A stretch of DNA of 64,000 bases from Hydrogenophaga crassostreae (GCF_001761385.1 NZ_CP017476.1:3337501-3401500); one strand, 5' to 3'; numbered from the stretch's first letter, positions 34,470 through 43,403 are shown. Program-made: numbers and translations. The notes: a model not told the origin generated them from the letters alone.

Positions 34470-35239
34470 GCTTTCAGTTCCCCACCCGCGCCCTCAAGAC
34501 CCGCCTGACAGCGCTGGCCACCGCCGCCGCGCTGACCCTGGGCGTCACGCAGCCCGCGCACGCACTCTTCGGCGTAGGCGACATCGTGCTGGACCCGGTC
34601 AACCTGGTGCAGAACACCATGACCGCCGCGCGCACGCTGGAGCAGATCAACAACCAGATCCGCCAGCTGCAGAACGAGGCGCAGATGCTGATCAACCAGG
34701 CGCGCAACCTGGCGAGCCTGCCGTTCAACGTGGTCAACCGCCTGCGGTCGACGCTGGACACGACGCGGCAACTGATTGCCCAGGCCCAGGGCCTGGCCTA
34801 CCAGGTATCGAACCTCGACGCCGAGTTCGCCCGCCTCTATCCCGAGCAGTACGCCGCCACCGTGAGCGGCAACCAGATGTTCCAGGACGCGCGCCAACGC
34901 TGGAAGAACACGCTCACCGGCCTGCACACCGCCATGCAGATGCAGGCTCAGGTGTCGCAGAACCTGAGCCAGGACGAAGGGGTGCTGGCCGACCTGGTCA
35001 GCCAGAGCCAGTCGGCCACCGGCGCGCTGCAGGCCATGCAGGCCACCAACCAGCTGCTGGCCCTGCAGGCCAAGCAGTCCATCCAGTCTCAGCAGCTGAT
35101 GCTGACGCAGGACCGTGCTGCCTCGCTGGAACTGGCCCGGCAGGCCGCGGCCATCGAGCGCGGCCGCGAGGTGACACGCCGCTTCATCGGCAGCGGAACG
35201 GGCTACACGCCGCAGGGTGTGAGCTTCTACGGCCACTGA
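34466..35239 (+). CDS. trbJ: TrbJ, VirB5-like pilus-associated protein
   Basis: A 257-residue exported protein with a signal peptide (ALATAAALTLGVTQPAHA, cleavage near residue 33) and a mature part that is almost wholly helical and rich in Gln and Asn. This is typical of TrbJ/VirB5, which sits at the pilus tip or base. The ATG overlaps the trbE stop; the open frame upstream of it is trbE DNA in another phase. Confidence 0.9.
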   Translation: MSFQFPTRALKTRLTALATAAALTLGVTQPAHALFGVGDIVLDPVNLVQNTMTAARTLEQINNQIRQLQNEAQMLINQARNLASLPFNVVNRLRSTLDTTRQLIAQAQGLAYQVSNLDAEFARLYPEQYAATVSGNQMFQDARQRWKNTLTGLHTAMQMQAQVSQNLSQDEGVLADLVSQSQSATGALQAMQATNQLLALQAKQSIQSQQLMLTQDRAASLELARQAAAIERGREVTRRFIGSGTGYTPQGVSFYGH

Positions 35240-35257
35240 ACCACCGGGAGCCCTGCC

Positions 35258-36625
35258 ATGAACGACGTCGCCGTCATCGACCGCTTCCTGAACACCTTCT
35301 CCACCTACATCGACTCGGGTTTCGGGTTGCTGAACGGCGAGGTCGCCTTCCTCACCGCCACGCTGGTGGCCATCGACATGACCCTGGCCGGCCTGTTCTG
35401 GGCCATGGGCCATGCCACTGGCCAGGGCGAGGACGTAATGGCGAAGCTGATCCGCAAGGTGCTTTACGTGGGTGCCTTCGCCTACATCATTGGCAACTTC
35501 AACAGCCTGTCGGGCATCGTGTTCCACTCGTTCGCCGGCCTGGGCCTGCAGGCCAGCGGCTCGGGCATGAGCCTGGCCACCTTCCTGCAGCCGGGCCACC
35601 TGGCCAAGGCCGGCATCGATGCGGCGGCCCCCATCCTGCAGCAGATCAGCGACCTGTCCGGCTTTCCGGAGGTGTTCATCAACATCGCTCCCATCGTGGT
35701 GCTGTTCCTGGCCTGGCTCACGGTGATCGTGAGTTTCTTCGTGCTGGCCGTGCAGCTCTTCGTGACACTGCTGGAGTTCAAGCTGACGACGCTGGCCGGC
35801 TTCGTGCTGGTGCCCTTTGCCTTGTGGAACAAGACCACCTTCCTGGCCGAGAAGGTACTGGGCAACGTGGTGTCATCGGGCATCAAGGTGCTGGTGCTCG
35901 CGGTGATCGTGGGCATCGGCACGGGGTTGTTCGCCCAGTTTCAGACAGCACCGGCAGAGCCCTCCATCGACCACGCGTTGGTGGTGATGCTGGCCTCGCT
36001 CTCGTTGCTGGGGTTGGGCATCTTCGGGCCCGGCATCGCGAGCGGCCTGGTGTCCGGCGCGCCGCAACTGGGTGCGGGCGCGGCTGCAGGCACAGCGCTG
36101 GGCGCCACGGGTCTGGCGGTGGCCGGTGGCGCTGCAGTGGCGGGTGCCGGTGCGGCCGTGGCCGCCGGCACACGCATGGCGCCCGGCGCTGCACGGGCCG
36201 CGATCGGCAGTGGCGCTTCGGCGGCCCGTTCAGCCAGTGGCCTCGCGGCCGGCGCGAAATCCGCCTATGAGGCCGGCGCTGCTGCGTCCTCGGGCGGTCC
36301 GCTGCGCGCCGCCGGTGCCGGCGTCGCCAACGTGGCCCGCACAGGCGCCAGCGCGGTGGGGCAAAAGCTGGCCGAAGGCGCTAAGGCCGTGAAGGACAAG
36401 GTCTCGGGCTTCGTGGCGGAGGCTGCCGCGCCAGCTGCTGCCGGCGCCGAGTCGACCGCCACGGCTTCCTCCAAACCGCCCCCAGCCACCGAGCCGGCCT
36501 GGGCGCAGCGCATGCGCCGGCGCCAGCAGATGGGGCGCGCCGCCACGACGGCCGCGCACACCCTGCGCGGTGGCGATGGGGGCGGCTCGGGCAGCGGGCC
36601 CAGCCTTCGTGATTCGGATTCCTGA
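35258..36625 (+). CDS. trbL: TrbL, VirB6-like polytopic channel protein
   Basis: A 455-residue protein. Residues ~25-265 hold about six membrane helices (for example AAPILQ to VIVSFFVLAVQLFVTLLEF). From ~275 on it is a low-complexity Ala/Gly-rich tail, as in TrbL proteins, ending with GGGSGSGPSLRDSDS. It forms part of the inner-membrane translocation channel. It begins 18 nt after trbJ and is 12 nt from trbF. Confidence 0.9.
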   Translation: MNDVAVIDRFLNTFSTYIDSGFGLLNGEVAFLTATLVAIDMTLAGLFWAMGHATGQGEDVMAKLIRKVLYVGAFAYIIGNFNSLSGIVFHSFAGLGLQASGSGMSLATFLQPGHLAKAGIDAAAPILQQISDLSGFPEVFINIAPIVVLFLAWLTVIVSFFVLAVQLFVTLLEFKLTTLAGFVLVPFALWNKTTFLAEKVLGNVVSSGIKVLVLAVIVGIGTGLFAQFQTAPAEPSIDHALVVMLASLSLLGLGIFGPGIASGLVSGAPQLGAGAAAGTALGATGLAVAGGAAVAGAGAAVAAGTRMAPGAARAAIGSGASAARSASGLAAGAKSAYEAGAAASSGGPLRAAGAGVANVARTGASAVGQKLAEGAKAVKDKVSGFVAEAAAPAAAGAESTATASSKPPPATEPAWAQRMRRRQQMGRAATTAAHTLRGGDGGGSGSGPSLRDSDS

Positions 36626-36637
36626 GGAGAACCCAGC

Positions 36638-37342
36638 ATGCGATTCAAACGACCGCAGGTGCGCTATGCCGACACGCCGCAGCCTGCCACCCCCTACCAA
36701 TCGGCCGCGCAGGCATGGGACGAGCGCATCGGATCGGCCCGCGTGCAGGCCCGCAACTGGCGCCTGATGGCCTTTGGCTGCCTGTCGCTGGCCTTGCTGA
36801 TGGCCGGCGGTCTGGTCTGGCGCTCGGCGCAATCTATCGTGACCCCCTACGTGGTGGAGGTGGATCAGGCAGGCCAGGTGCGCACCGTGGGCGAAGCCGC
36901 GTCACCCTACCGCCCCGGCGATGCGCAGATCGCGCACCACCTGGCCCGCTTCGTGACGCTGGTGCGTTCGCTGTCTATCGACCCGATCGTGGTGCGGCAG
37001 AACTGGCTGGACGCCTACGACTACACGACCGACCGCGGGGCCGCCGTGCTCAACGAATACGCCCGCACCAACGATCCCTTCGTGCGGGTAGGCAAGGAGT
37101 CGGCGACGGTGCAGATCACCAGCGTGGTCCGGGCCAGCGACGCCTCGTTCAACGTGCGCTGGACCGAGCAGCGCTTCGTCAACGGCGCACCGACCGGCAC
37201 AGAGCGGTGGACGGCCGTGGTCTCGACCGTGCTTCAGACGCCGCGCACCGAGCAGCGTCTGCGCAAGAACCCCCTGGGCATCTACGTCAACGGCCTGTCC
37301 TGGAGCCGCGAACTGGATGCGAACGAAGGAAGCAAACCATGA
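36638..37342 (+). CDS. trbF: TrbF, VirB8-like assembly protein
   Basis: A 234-residue protein with a short cytoplasmic N-terminus, one membrane helix (about 43-62, LMAFGCLSLALLMAGGLVW) and a periplasmic NTF2-like VirB8 domain ending NPLGIYVNGLSWSREL. VirB8 proteins nucleate the secretion complex. GAGGAGA precedes the ATG. The stop overlaps trbG by ATGA. Confidence 0.92.
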   Translation: MRFKRPQVRYADTPQPATPYQSAAQAWDERIGSARVQARNWRLMAFGCLSLALLMAGGLVWRSAQSIVTPYVVEVDQAGQVRTVGEAASPYRPGDAQIAHHLARFVTLVRSLSIDPIVVRQNWLDAYDYTTDRGAAVLNEYARTNDPFVRVGKESATVQITSVVRASDASFNVRWTEQRFVNGAPTGTERWTAVVSTVLQTPRTEQRLRKNPLGIYVNGLSWSRELDANEGSKP

Positions 37343-38352
37343 ACAACCCGAACCCGACCCAGCGCATGCTCTTCAGTGCGATCGCTGTTGCCGCCACCCT
37401 GATGGGTTGCGCGTCGCAAGGCACGCCACCACCCGTGATCCCGCTGGACGAGCCCGTGATGGCGCAGCCCCTGCCCGAGCCGCCCAAGCCGGTGGAGGTG
37501 GTCGCAGTGCCGCAAGTGCTGCCCATGCCCTCGCAGATGAAGCCTCTGCCTGCGGCGCAGGACAAACCGCCCGCGTCCGAGCCCGTGGATGAACGACTGC
37601 GGGTATCGCGGGCGAACGAAGAGGCCCGGGTGGCACCGACACGGGATGGCTACGTCAATGCGATCCAGGTCTGGCCCTACACTGACGGTGCGCTGTACCA
37701 GGTCTACGCAGCGCCGGGGCGCGTGACGGTGATTTCGCTGCAGGCGGGCGAAGAGCTGGTCACGGTAGCGGCCGGCGACACGGTGCGCTGGATCGTGGGC
37801 GACACGTCCAGCGGATCGGGCAATGCGCTGCGCGCGAACGTGCTGGTCAAGCCGGTGCGCACTGGCCTGAAAACCAATCTGGTCGTCACCACCAATCGGC
37901 GCACCTACCTGATCGAGCTGACCTCGACCGAGAAGGCATGGATGGCCTCGGTGTCCTGGGACTACCCCAAAGACCGCATGTTGGCCTTGCAACGGCAGGC
38001 CCAGGCAGCGCAGGCGGCAGCACCGGTGGACGCCGGGCTGTCGCTGGAGCGCCTGCGCTTTCGCTACGCGATCAGTGGCAGCACGCCGCCGTGGAAGCCC
38101 CTGCGGGCCTTCGACGATGGCGACAAGGTCTACATCCAGTTCCCGGCCGGCATCGCACAAGGCGAGTTGCCGCCGCTGTTCGTCATCGGCGCGCAGGGCG
38201 ACGGGCAGCTGGTGAACTACCGCTTCCGCTCGCCCTACTACATCGTCGACCGCCTGTTTGGTGCGGCGGAACTGCGACTGGGCGCCGACAAGGGCGACGT
38301 GGTCCGTATCGAGCGCACGGATGGATGGCCGCCGACCACTCGGAGGAACTGA
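37339..38352 (+). CDS. trbG: TrbG, VirB9-like lipoprotein of the outer-membrane core
   Basis: A 337-residue protein with a lipobox around Cys24 (ATLMGC). A Pro-rich linker (about 30-85) leads to the VirB9 domain, which includes YPKDRMLALQRQ and the C-terminal FRSPYYIVDRLFGAAEL. With TrbI it forms the core complex ring spanning the periplasm. The ATG overlaps trbF; read-through from upstream is not coding in this frame. Confidence 0.9.
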   Translation: MNNPNPTQRMLFSAIAVAATLMGCASQGTPPPVIPLDEPVMAQPLPEPPKPVEVVAVPQVLPMPSQMKPLPAAQDKPPASEPVDERLRVSRANEEARVAPTRDGYVNAIQVWPYTDGALYQVYAAPGRVTVISLQAGEELVTVAAGDTVRWIVGDTSSGSGNALRANVLVKPVRTGLKTNLVVTTNRRTYLIELTSTEKAWMASVSWDYPKDRMLALQRQAQAAQAAAPVDAGLSLERLRFRYAISGSTPPWKPLRAFDDGDKVYIQFPAGIAQGELPPLFVIGAQGDGQLVNYRFRSPYYIVDRLFGAAELRLGADKGDVVRIERTDGWPPTTRRN

Positions 38353-38354
38353 AC

Positions 38355-39674
38355 ATGTCCATGCACGACCCCGCACCGTCAGGTGCGCCTGGCCGCCCTG
38401 CAGCGGCCAAGGTGTCGCCCGAATCGATGGCGCTGCGCGCCCAGCCACGCCCGGTGACCCGACTCAATCGCGGCAGTCTCGCGCTGCTCGCGGGCCTGCT
38501 AGCCTTGGGCGTGCTGGGAGCAACGGTCTGGTCGCTGCAGCCCAAGCCTCGCCGGGAGTCCAACGAGCCAGCCGAGCTGTTCAATGTTGATCGCGTCTCG
38601 CGCTCCGAAGGCCTGGGGCAGTTGCCGGCGGATTACTCCAAGTTGCCGCAACCCGCCCCGGCACCGGTGCCGGAGTTGGGGCCACCCTTGCCCGGCGACC
38701 TGGGCCCAGCCATCGTCAGGTCACAACAGCCGGTGATCCCGAGCTATTCGCCACCGGGACACGACCCTGCCGCGTCAGAGCGCGATGCCCGGCGCAAGGA
38801 GTCCGAGCAGGCTGCTGCTGCGTCGGTGTTCTTTCGCAATGGTTCGCAGCGCGCGGCAACTGCTGCGCCGAACGCTGCGGCGGCTGGCACCCAGAGCTCG
38901 GTGCCCAGCGGCATGGCGGGTTTTGACCCCATGGCAGCTGGCCCCGCGTCCACGCCAGCGCAGACCGACGGTGCCGACGCCACGGCGTCACAGAACCGCC
39001 AAGACCAAAAGGAGGCTTTCCAGAAAGCCGCTTCCACGGAAACACGCAATTCCGGCTCACTGCAACTGCCCGCATCGCCGTATCAGGTGATGGCGGGGAC
39101 GGTGATTGCCGGGGCCTTGGTCACCGGCATCCAGTCCGACCTGCCCGGCGACGTGATCGCCACGGTCACCGAGCCGGTCTACGACACCGCAACCGGCAAG
39201 CACCTGCTGATCCCGCAGGGATCTCGCATCCTCGGGCGCTACAACAGCCAGGTGAGCTATGGCCAGAGCCGGGTGCAGGTGGTGTGGAACCGGGTGATCC
39301 TGCCCGACACGTCGTCACTGACACTGGACAACCTGGTGGGTTCCGACCCTGCCGGCCGGGCCGGGCTCGAAGATGGCGTGGACTGGCACTGGGATCGCGT
39401 CTTCGCAGGGGCCGCACTGACCTCGCTGCTGGGCATCGGTGCCGAGCTGGCCGCCCCCGAAAACCGCCAGGACGGCAACCGCATCGTGATCGCGGGGCGC
39501 GACAGCCTGCAAGACAGCGTGAACCAGATTGGCCAGGAGGTGACTCGGCGCAACCTGAACATCCAACCAACACTGACCGCGCGACCGGGTTTGCCCATGC
39601 GCGTCATCGTCAACCGAGACCTGGTGCTGCGGCCCTACCAGCCACTGTTCTTTGTTCGAGGAGCGCCGCGATGA
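38355..39674 (+). CDS. trbI: TrbI, VirB10-like core-complex protein
   Basis: A 439-residue bitopic protein with a cytoplasmic N-terminus, one membrane helix (about 40-60), a Pro/Ala-rich periplasmic stretch and the VirB10 beta-barrel domain from ~250 (SPYQVMAGTVIAGALVTGIQ) with LLIPQGSRILGRYNSQ. It transmits ATPase energy to the outer-membrane ring. It starts 2 nt after trbG and its stop overlaps the DUF2274 gene. It closes the complete trbBCDEJLFGI set. Confidence 0.93.
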   Translation: MSMHDPAPSGAPGRPAAAKVSPESMALRAQPRPVTRLNRGSLALLAGLLALGVLGATVWSLQPKPRRESNEPAELFNVDRVSRSEGLGQLPADYSKLPQPAPAPVPELGPPLPGDLGPAIVRSQQPVIPSYSPPGHDPAASERDARRKESEQAAAASVFFRNGSQRAATAAPNAAAAGTQSSVPSGMAGFDPMAAGPASTPAQTDGADATASQNRQDQKEAFQKAASTETRNSGSLQLPASPYQVMAGTVIAGALVTGIQSDLPGDVIATVTEPVYDTATGKHLLIPQGSRILGRYNSQVSYGQSRVQVVWNRVILPDTSSLTLDNLVGSDPAGRAGLEDGVDWHWDRVFAGAALTSLLGIGAELAAPENRQDGNRIVIAGRDSLQDSVNQIGQEVTRRNLNIQPTLTARPGLPMRVIVNRDLVLRPYQPLFFVRGAPR

Positions 39675-39952
39675 GCACGAGCACGAGCACTAGGCTGCGC
39701 CTGGGGCCCCTGCCCAAGACAGAGAGCGTCAAGCTGACCTTCACTTGTCCGTCGGACCTGAAAGCCGAGCTGGATCGCTACGCCGCTCTGCACGCGCAGA
39801 CCTATGGCGAGGCGACGGATGCTCTGGCGCTGATTCCGCACATGCTGGCGGAGTTCATGGCCAGGGACCGAGGATTCCGGCGAGGAGATGCCAAAGGTAA
39901 GACTCCATTGGCGTCGACCAAGTCGGCCGATGCTGGCAGGGCATTGGAATGA
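39671..39952 (+). CDS. DUF2274 protein downstream of trbI
   Basis: A 93-residue protein with the DUF2274 core LGPLPKTESVKLTFTCPSDLKAELDRYAALHAQTYGEATDALALIPHML spread over residues 11-60. Such genes follow trbI in Tn4371-like ICEs. The pattern (strand then two helices) suggests a ribbon-helix-helix-type DNA-binding fold. The ATG overlaps the trbI stop and the TGA overlaps the next small gene. Function unknown; a control role in transfer or excision is possible. Confidence 0.85.
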   Translation: MSTSTSTRLRLGPLPKTESVKLTFTCPSDLKAELDRYAALHAQTYGEATDALALIPHMLAEFMARDRGFRRGDAKGKTPLASTKSADAGRALE

Positions 39953-40164
39953 CCTGTATGGTAAGAGCGCATGAGCCCACCCGGCCAAATCTTGGTATGG
40001 GCCGTAGCCGAAAAGCGCCGATCAAGCGTTTCGCCGAAGTCATCAGTTGCAGCGAGAACGCGGCACACCACAAAGTCAAGAATGGCGCGTGGGTGGGCAG
40101 CAGCTTCATGGTGTTCGATGCGCCCGAGCGCCGCGAGCACCATCAGCAAGGCGGTGCGGCATGA
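39949..40164 (+). CDS. Small basic protein, possible recombination directionality factor
   Basis: A 71-residue ORF joined at both ends by ATGA overlaps to the DUF2274 gene and the helix-turn-helix gene. This coupling is the main reason to call it real. The centre (IKRFAEVISCSENAAHHKVK then NGAWVGSSFMVFDAP) looks like a winged-helix excisionase: a short helix-turn-helix followed by a strand hairpin. An internal ATG at 39997 could give a 55-residue product. It lies next to the integrase, where excisionases are often encoded. No close relative was recalled. Confidence 0.55.
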   Translation: MTCMVRAHEPTRPNLGMGRSRKAPIKRFAEVISCSENAAHHKVKNGAWVGSSFMVFDAPERREHHQQGGAA

Positions 40165-40469
40165 CCGACGAAACGATCAACGCCGAACAGTGCGCCGAGC
40201 TCCTGCACTGCACCGAGCAACGAATCGAGGAACTGACCCGAACCGGCGAGCTGCCGGGGATGAAATTCGGCCGCGGCTGGATCTACGTGAAGGCCGACCT
40301 GCTGGCCTACATTGCCGATCGCGCCCGGAAAGAGGCGGAAGAGCGGCGCCAGGACCTCAACGCACGAAAGTCGGTCCCGCGCCTGGACATACCGGTCAAG
40401 CCGCGGCGACAGACGCCTCCACCGCTTCCGGTGCCGGCCAAAGCCTTTGCGCAAGGTCCACGCCCCTGA
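40161..40469 (+). CDS. Helix-turn-helix protein of the excisionase (HTH_17) type
   Basis: A 102-residue protein. Residues 7-51 (AEQCAELLHCTEQRIEELTR, then GELPGMKFGRGWIYVKADLL) match the excisionase-type MerR-like helix-turn-helix. The C-terminal half is charged then Pro-rich. Its 3' end overlaps the convergent integrase gene by 74 nt. It could be the excision factor or a regulator of integrase. It is the last gene of the trb-linked + strand operon. Confidence 0.8.
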   Translation: MTDETINAEQCAELLHCTEQRIEELTRTGELPGMKFGRGWIYVKADLLAYIADRARKEAEERRQDLNARKSVPRLDIPVKPRRQTPPPLPVPAKAFAQGPRP

Positions 40470-41622
40470 AGCTGGCGTAGCGCTGGGCCATCACCGAGCC
40501 CGGCTTCCATCCCATGATCTTGTTCAGCTCCTCCAGACGGAACAGATCGCGCCCGTCTTTGTCTTTCAGCTCCAGCCATCGGCACGTCGCTTCGTGTCTC
40601 AGGTCGTGTTCATGAAGGCCAACGATGTCCATGTACTCGAAAGCGATCCTGAAACGGAATGACAGCCGTTGACTGGTACGCACCAAGCCCTTTTTCCCTT
40701 CCTCGACCCCCTCCTCGTTGAGGAACGGGAAGAGGTGTGCGTCGGGTTCAAACGGTGGACGCGATGCAAAGTACAAGGAGAGCGTCTGATGCACTTCGGG
40801 ACGCATCGGGACATCTCGATAAGAAATCTTCCCACGCCACTGCTTGGTCTCCTTGGCATGGATCACCTTGTTCTGCATGTCAATCTGGCCCCTGGTCAGG
40901 GTGTACGCCTCTCTGAGCCGCAGTCCCGTGTTCAGGATCAGCAGGTACAAGGTCAACAGCGCATCGCCTCCCTTGAGTTCGAGGCCGCGCGAGCGATCCG
41001 GCCGCTCATAGCCCGACAGCACCGCCACGATCTTCTCGTGCTCCCCTGGCAGCAGGCGCCTGTCGCGCGCCACGTTCACCTTCACCTTGCCTCCCTTGGC
41101 TTTCGCCATCTGGGCATCGAGGTCGGTATAAGTCGAGTAGCCCTTGGGCAGCAGCTTCACGGGGTTGCTGATCTTGACGTTCACGTGGTGCCGCAGGTAC
41201 TCGTCAATGGCCCGGCTCAGCGCCTGAATGCGGTGCTTGATGGACGAAGGGGACAGGTTCTTCTCCACCTTCAGGGAACGGAGATAGCCGGTCAACCATT
41301 TGTAGTTGGCATCCGAGAACCGCACCGAACCCACCTCGCGCGTCAGCGTCTTGAGCGTGAGAATTTGCGAAGGCGCCGCGAAGCCGCTATCCGACCACTC
41401 TCCAAGAATGCGCAGCAAGCGCACGCCATCGCCGGGAGACGTGGGGGCAGTCAGTTCTGCCGGCGGCGGGATGTCCGCATGCTTCATCAGCTTCCACTGC
41501 CGCCCGTAAGCAATGGCTTCGGCCTCGGTGTCGAAGGTGAAGTACTTGCGCCCGTTCGGAAGCGATGGGTGCCTCAGCCCTATTTCCCACTTCCCCGATG
41601 GCTTCAGTCTGGGTTTTGCCAT
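40396..41622 (-). CDS. int: Tyrosine recombinase, probable ICE integrase
   Basis: A 408-residue phage-type integrase. Catalytic residues are in place: Arg235 (NTGLRLREAY), His339-Arg342 (LHEHDLRHEAT), Trp372 at the second His/Trp position (IMGWKPGS) and Tyr382 (AQRYASF). The N-terminal ~60 residues (WEIGLRHPSLPNGRKYFTF) form an AP2-like arm-binding region. ATG 41622 is preceded by TGGAG; an upstream TTG is less likely. It faces the trb operon and overlaps it by 74 nt. Classical Tn4371 has int at the opposite end of the integrated element, so this placement is notable. Confidence 0.88.
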   Translation of the reverse strand: MAKPRLKPSGKWEIGLRHPSLPNGRKYFTFDTEAEAIAYGRQWKLMKHADIPPPAELTAPTSPGDGVRLLRILGEWSDSGFAAPSQILTLKTLTREVGSVRFSDANYKWLTGYLRSLKVEKNLSPSSIKHRIQALSRAIDEYLRHHVNVKISNPVKLLPKGYSTYTDLDAQMAKAKGGKVKVNVARDRRLLPGEHEKIVAVLSGYERPDRSRGLELKGGDALLTLYLLILNTGLRLREAYTLTRGQIDMQNKVIHAKETKQWRGKISYRDVPMRPEVHQTLSLYFASRPPFEPDAHLFPFLNEEGVEEGKKGLVRTSQRLSFRFRIAFEYMDIVGLHEHDLRHEATCRWLELKDKDGRDLFRLEELNKIMGWKPGSVMAQRYASFRGVDLAQRLWPAPEAVEASVAAA

Positions 41623-41650
41623 GCCACATCTCCATCGTGTCAACGAGATG

Positions 41651-41750
41651 GATCATCGCATGATCTGATTGAGTTTCAGCCGCCATTTTGTGGCGTCTGT
41701 GGATGCTTCTGAGGCTTCTCTCAGCCTCCATAAACTCAATAAGTTATTGA
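41651..41750. promoter_or_regulatory. Palindrome-rich region upstream of the integrase
   Basis: Four inverted repeats lie within 100 nt: GATCAT-CGC-ATGATC (41651-41665), CGCCA-N5-TGGCG (41681-41695), GAGGCT-N6-AGCCTC (41711-41728) and TCAATAA-G-TTATTGA (41736-41750). The last sits in the most AT-rich DNA nearby. Together they look like operators or recombinase arm/core sites at the ICE end. The exact att core cannot be named without the other end. Confidence 0.5.
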
Positions 41751-41872
41751 TTTATATGGATATCAAAAATGAAGGCAAACACAGAGATCAGCTACAAGAT
41801 CGAACTGATTCAGCGCCCTGAACACGCTGAAGGTGGTGGACTGCGGTAAACCTGAACCAGCGGGCGCCTGCC

Positions 41873-41921
41873 CTTCGCCCATGAAAAAGCCCGGCCAGGC
41901 CGGGCTTTTTCATGGGCGAAG
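41873..41921. terminator. 49-bp palindrome, bidirectional terminator
   Basis: Two perfect 24-bp arms flank a single central A (41897). The inner part is GCCCGGCC/GGCCGGGC followed by T5 on either strand, the usual form of a bidirectional intrinsic terminator. It ends the minus-strand ompA-like gene (stop at 41938) and shields the ICE end. The outer arms contain ATGAAAAA (41881-41888) and TTTTTCAT (41906-41913). Confidence 0.85.
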
Positions 41922-41937
41922 CAGACCTCGGCGGAAG

Positions 41938-42621
41938 TCACTCCACAATCGTGACTTCCACGCGTCGCGCTTCAGCAGCGCTGCCCGAACCAGTGCTCAC
42001 TTCAGGCTTCTTGAGCTCCATCGCCGACTCGGCCACACCTGCAGCCAACAGCGCATCGCGCACAGCGATGGCTCGCTTCCTGGCCAGTTCCGCATTCTGG
42101 GTGGCGCTACCGGTTGAATCATGGAAACCCGACAAAACCAGGCGTTTCCCATTTTTGCCAGCGGCAATGGCGTCGCCCAAAGCGGCCAGTGCGCCGGAGG
42201 GAAGGTCAGACTTGGCCGAGGCGAAATAAAACTTCACCACACCGTTTTCCATCACCACGCTGGCTTCATCGCCCGAGGCGGCTGGCGCAGGCATCTCAGT
42301 TGCGGCCTCACCGCTTGCGGCCGAATCAACCGCGCCACCTGCGGCTTGCCCCGTCGCAGCGGCGTCAGCCGTTGCGCCGGTGGCTGCGCCAGTGGCTGCG
42401 CCAGTCAATGCGCTCACGGCGCCTTGCACGGCGGTAGACGCATCTGTACCAGTGGCCTCAACCGTGGACATGGAGGAGGCCTCGGCGCCCTGCCCTGCGG
42501 TCGAACCACTGCGCGCTTTGTGAATACCCATGCCCAGCGCCAGGCCAACGGCCAGCAAAATGGTAGAAATCAACACCACCGCAACAACGCGGGTGTCTTG
42601 GTCGTTATCTTGAGAAGACAT
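41938..42621 (-). CDS. OmpA-family protein with N-terminal membrane anchor
   Basis: A 227-residue protein: one membrane helix (about 11-32, VVAVVLISTILLAVGLALGM), an Ala/Gly/Thr-rich linker to ~115, then an OmpA/MotB-like peptidoglycan-binding domain (VVKFYFASAKSDLPSGALAAL to the ARKRAIAVRDALLAAGV segment). The canonical NxxLsxxRA part reads NAELARKRAIAV. It probably ties the inner membrane to peptidoglycan. The real start is ATG 42621. It is the first chromosomal gene beyond the ICE and is divergent from the ChaC-like gene. Confidence 0.85.
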   Translation of the reverse strand: MSSQDNDQDTRVVAVVLISTILLAVGLALGMGIHKARSGSTAGQGAEASSMSTVEATGTDASTAVQGAVSALTGAATGAATGATADAAATGQAAGGAVDSAASGEAATEMPAPAASGDEASVVMENGVVKFYFASAKSDLPSGALAALGDAIAAGKNGKRLVLSGFHDSTGSATQNAELARKRAIAVRDALLAAGVAESAMELKKPEVSTGSGSAAEARRVEVTIVE

Positions 42622-42711
42622 GGGGGGCACACTCCGTGAGAAATAATTGGAAAACAAATCTCTGCCCTGCGCCACTTGAACGGCCGCACGGCAGACAACC
42701 CGTAATTGTAG

Positions 42712-43356
42712 ATGTCCACCGCTGACACCCGCCTTTCCGCCGCCGCCAAGCCTCGCAACCCCTGGGACCCCGCACAGCGCGATGGCCAGCGCATGTTTGC
42801 CGAGATGGTGGCCCAGTGGCGTGCCCAGGGACCACGCCCCGATTTATGGGTTTTTGGTTACGCTTCACTGGTCTGGCGCCCCGAGTTCAGGGCCGCCGAA
42901 CAGCGGCTGGCGAATGTGCCGGGCTACCACCGCTGCCTCAAGATGTGGAGCAGGGTCAACCGGGGCACCTACGAGCGCCCAGGCCTCGTATTCGCCTTGA
43001 TGGCCGGGGGGAGCTGCCACGGCGTGGCGCTGCGCCTGCCCCACGACGAGGTCGAGGGCATGTTGCCCACCCTGTGGGCCCGCGAAATGCCCAACCCGGT
43101 ATACGACCCCAAATGGGTCATGTGCGATACCGCCCAAGGCCGGGTGCGCGCACTGGCGTTCACGCTCTCGCGCCAAAGTCCCAGCTTCACCGGCACACTC
43201 AGCAACGAGCAATACCGGCAAATTTTTACCCATTCAACCGGCCGCTACGGCACCACGCTCGATTACGCGCAGCAAACACTGGAAGCCCTGGACACCCACG
43301 GCATCAAAGACCATGCACTCGCCCGGCTGTTGCGCCAGTGCGCCCCAACCGATTGA
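42712..43356 (+). CDS. ChaC-type gamma-glutamylcyclotransferase
   Basis: A 214-residue protein with the ChaC substrate-loop motif VFGYASLVWRPEF (47-59) and the catalytic Glu region LWAREMPNPVY (Glu near 125). ChaC enzymes split glutathione into 5-oxoproline and Cys-Gly in the cytoplasm. Length and motif order fit the family. It lies 48 nt upstream of pdxH on the same strand. Confidence 0.88.
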   Translation: MSTADTRLSAAAKPRNPWDPAQRDGQRMFAEMVAQWRAQGPRPDLWVFGYASLVWRPEFRAAEQRLANVPGYHRCLKMWSRVNRGTYERPGLVFALMAGGSCHGVALRLPHDEVEGMLPTLWAREMPNPVYDPKWVMCDTAQGRVRALAFTLSRQSPSFTGTLSNEQYRQIFTHSTGRYGTTLDYAQQTLEALDTHGIKDHALARLLRQCAPTD

Positions 43357-43403
43357 TCTTGCGCAAAGGCATCCCGCGCCTTGCTGCCTATACTGAATTC
43401 ACC

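Noticed and set aside
39971..40480. 169-codon ORF overlapping the small excisionase-like gene
   Set aside because: Basic low-complexity product in a different frame; the ATGA-coupled 71- and 102-codon genes explain the same DNA better.
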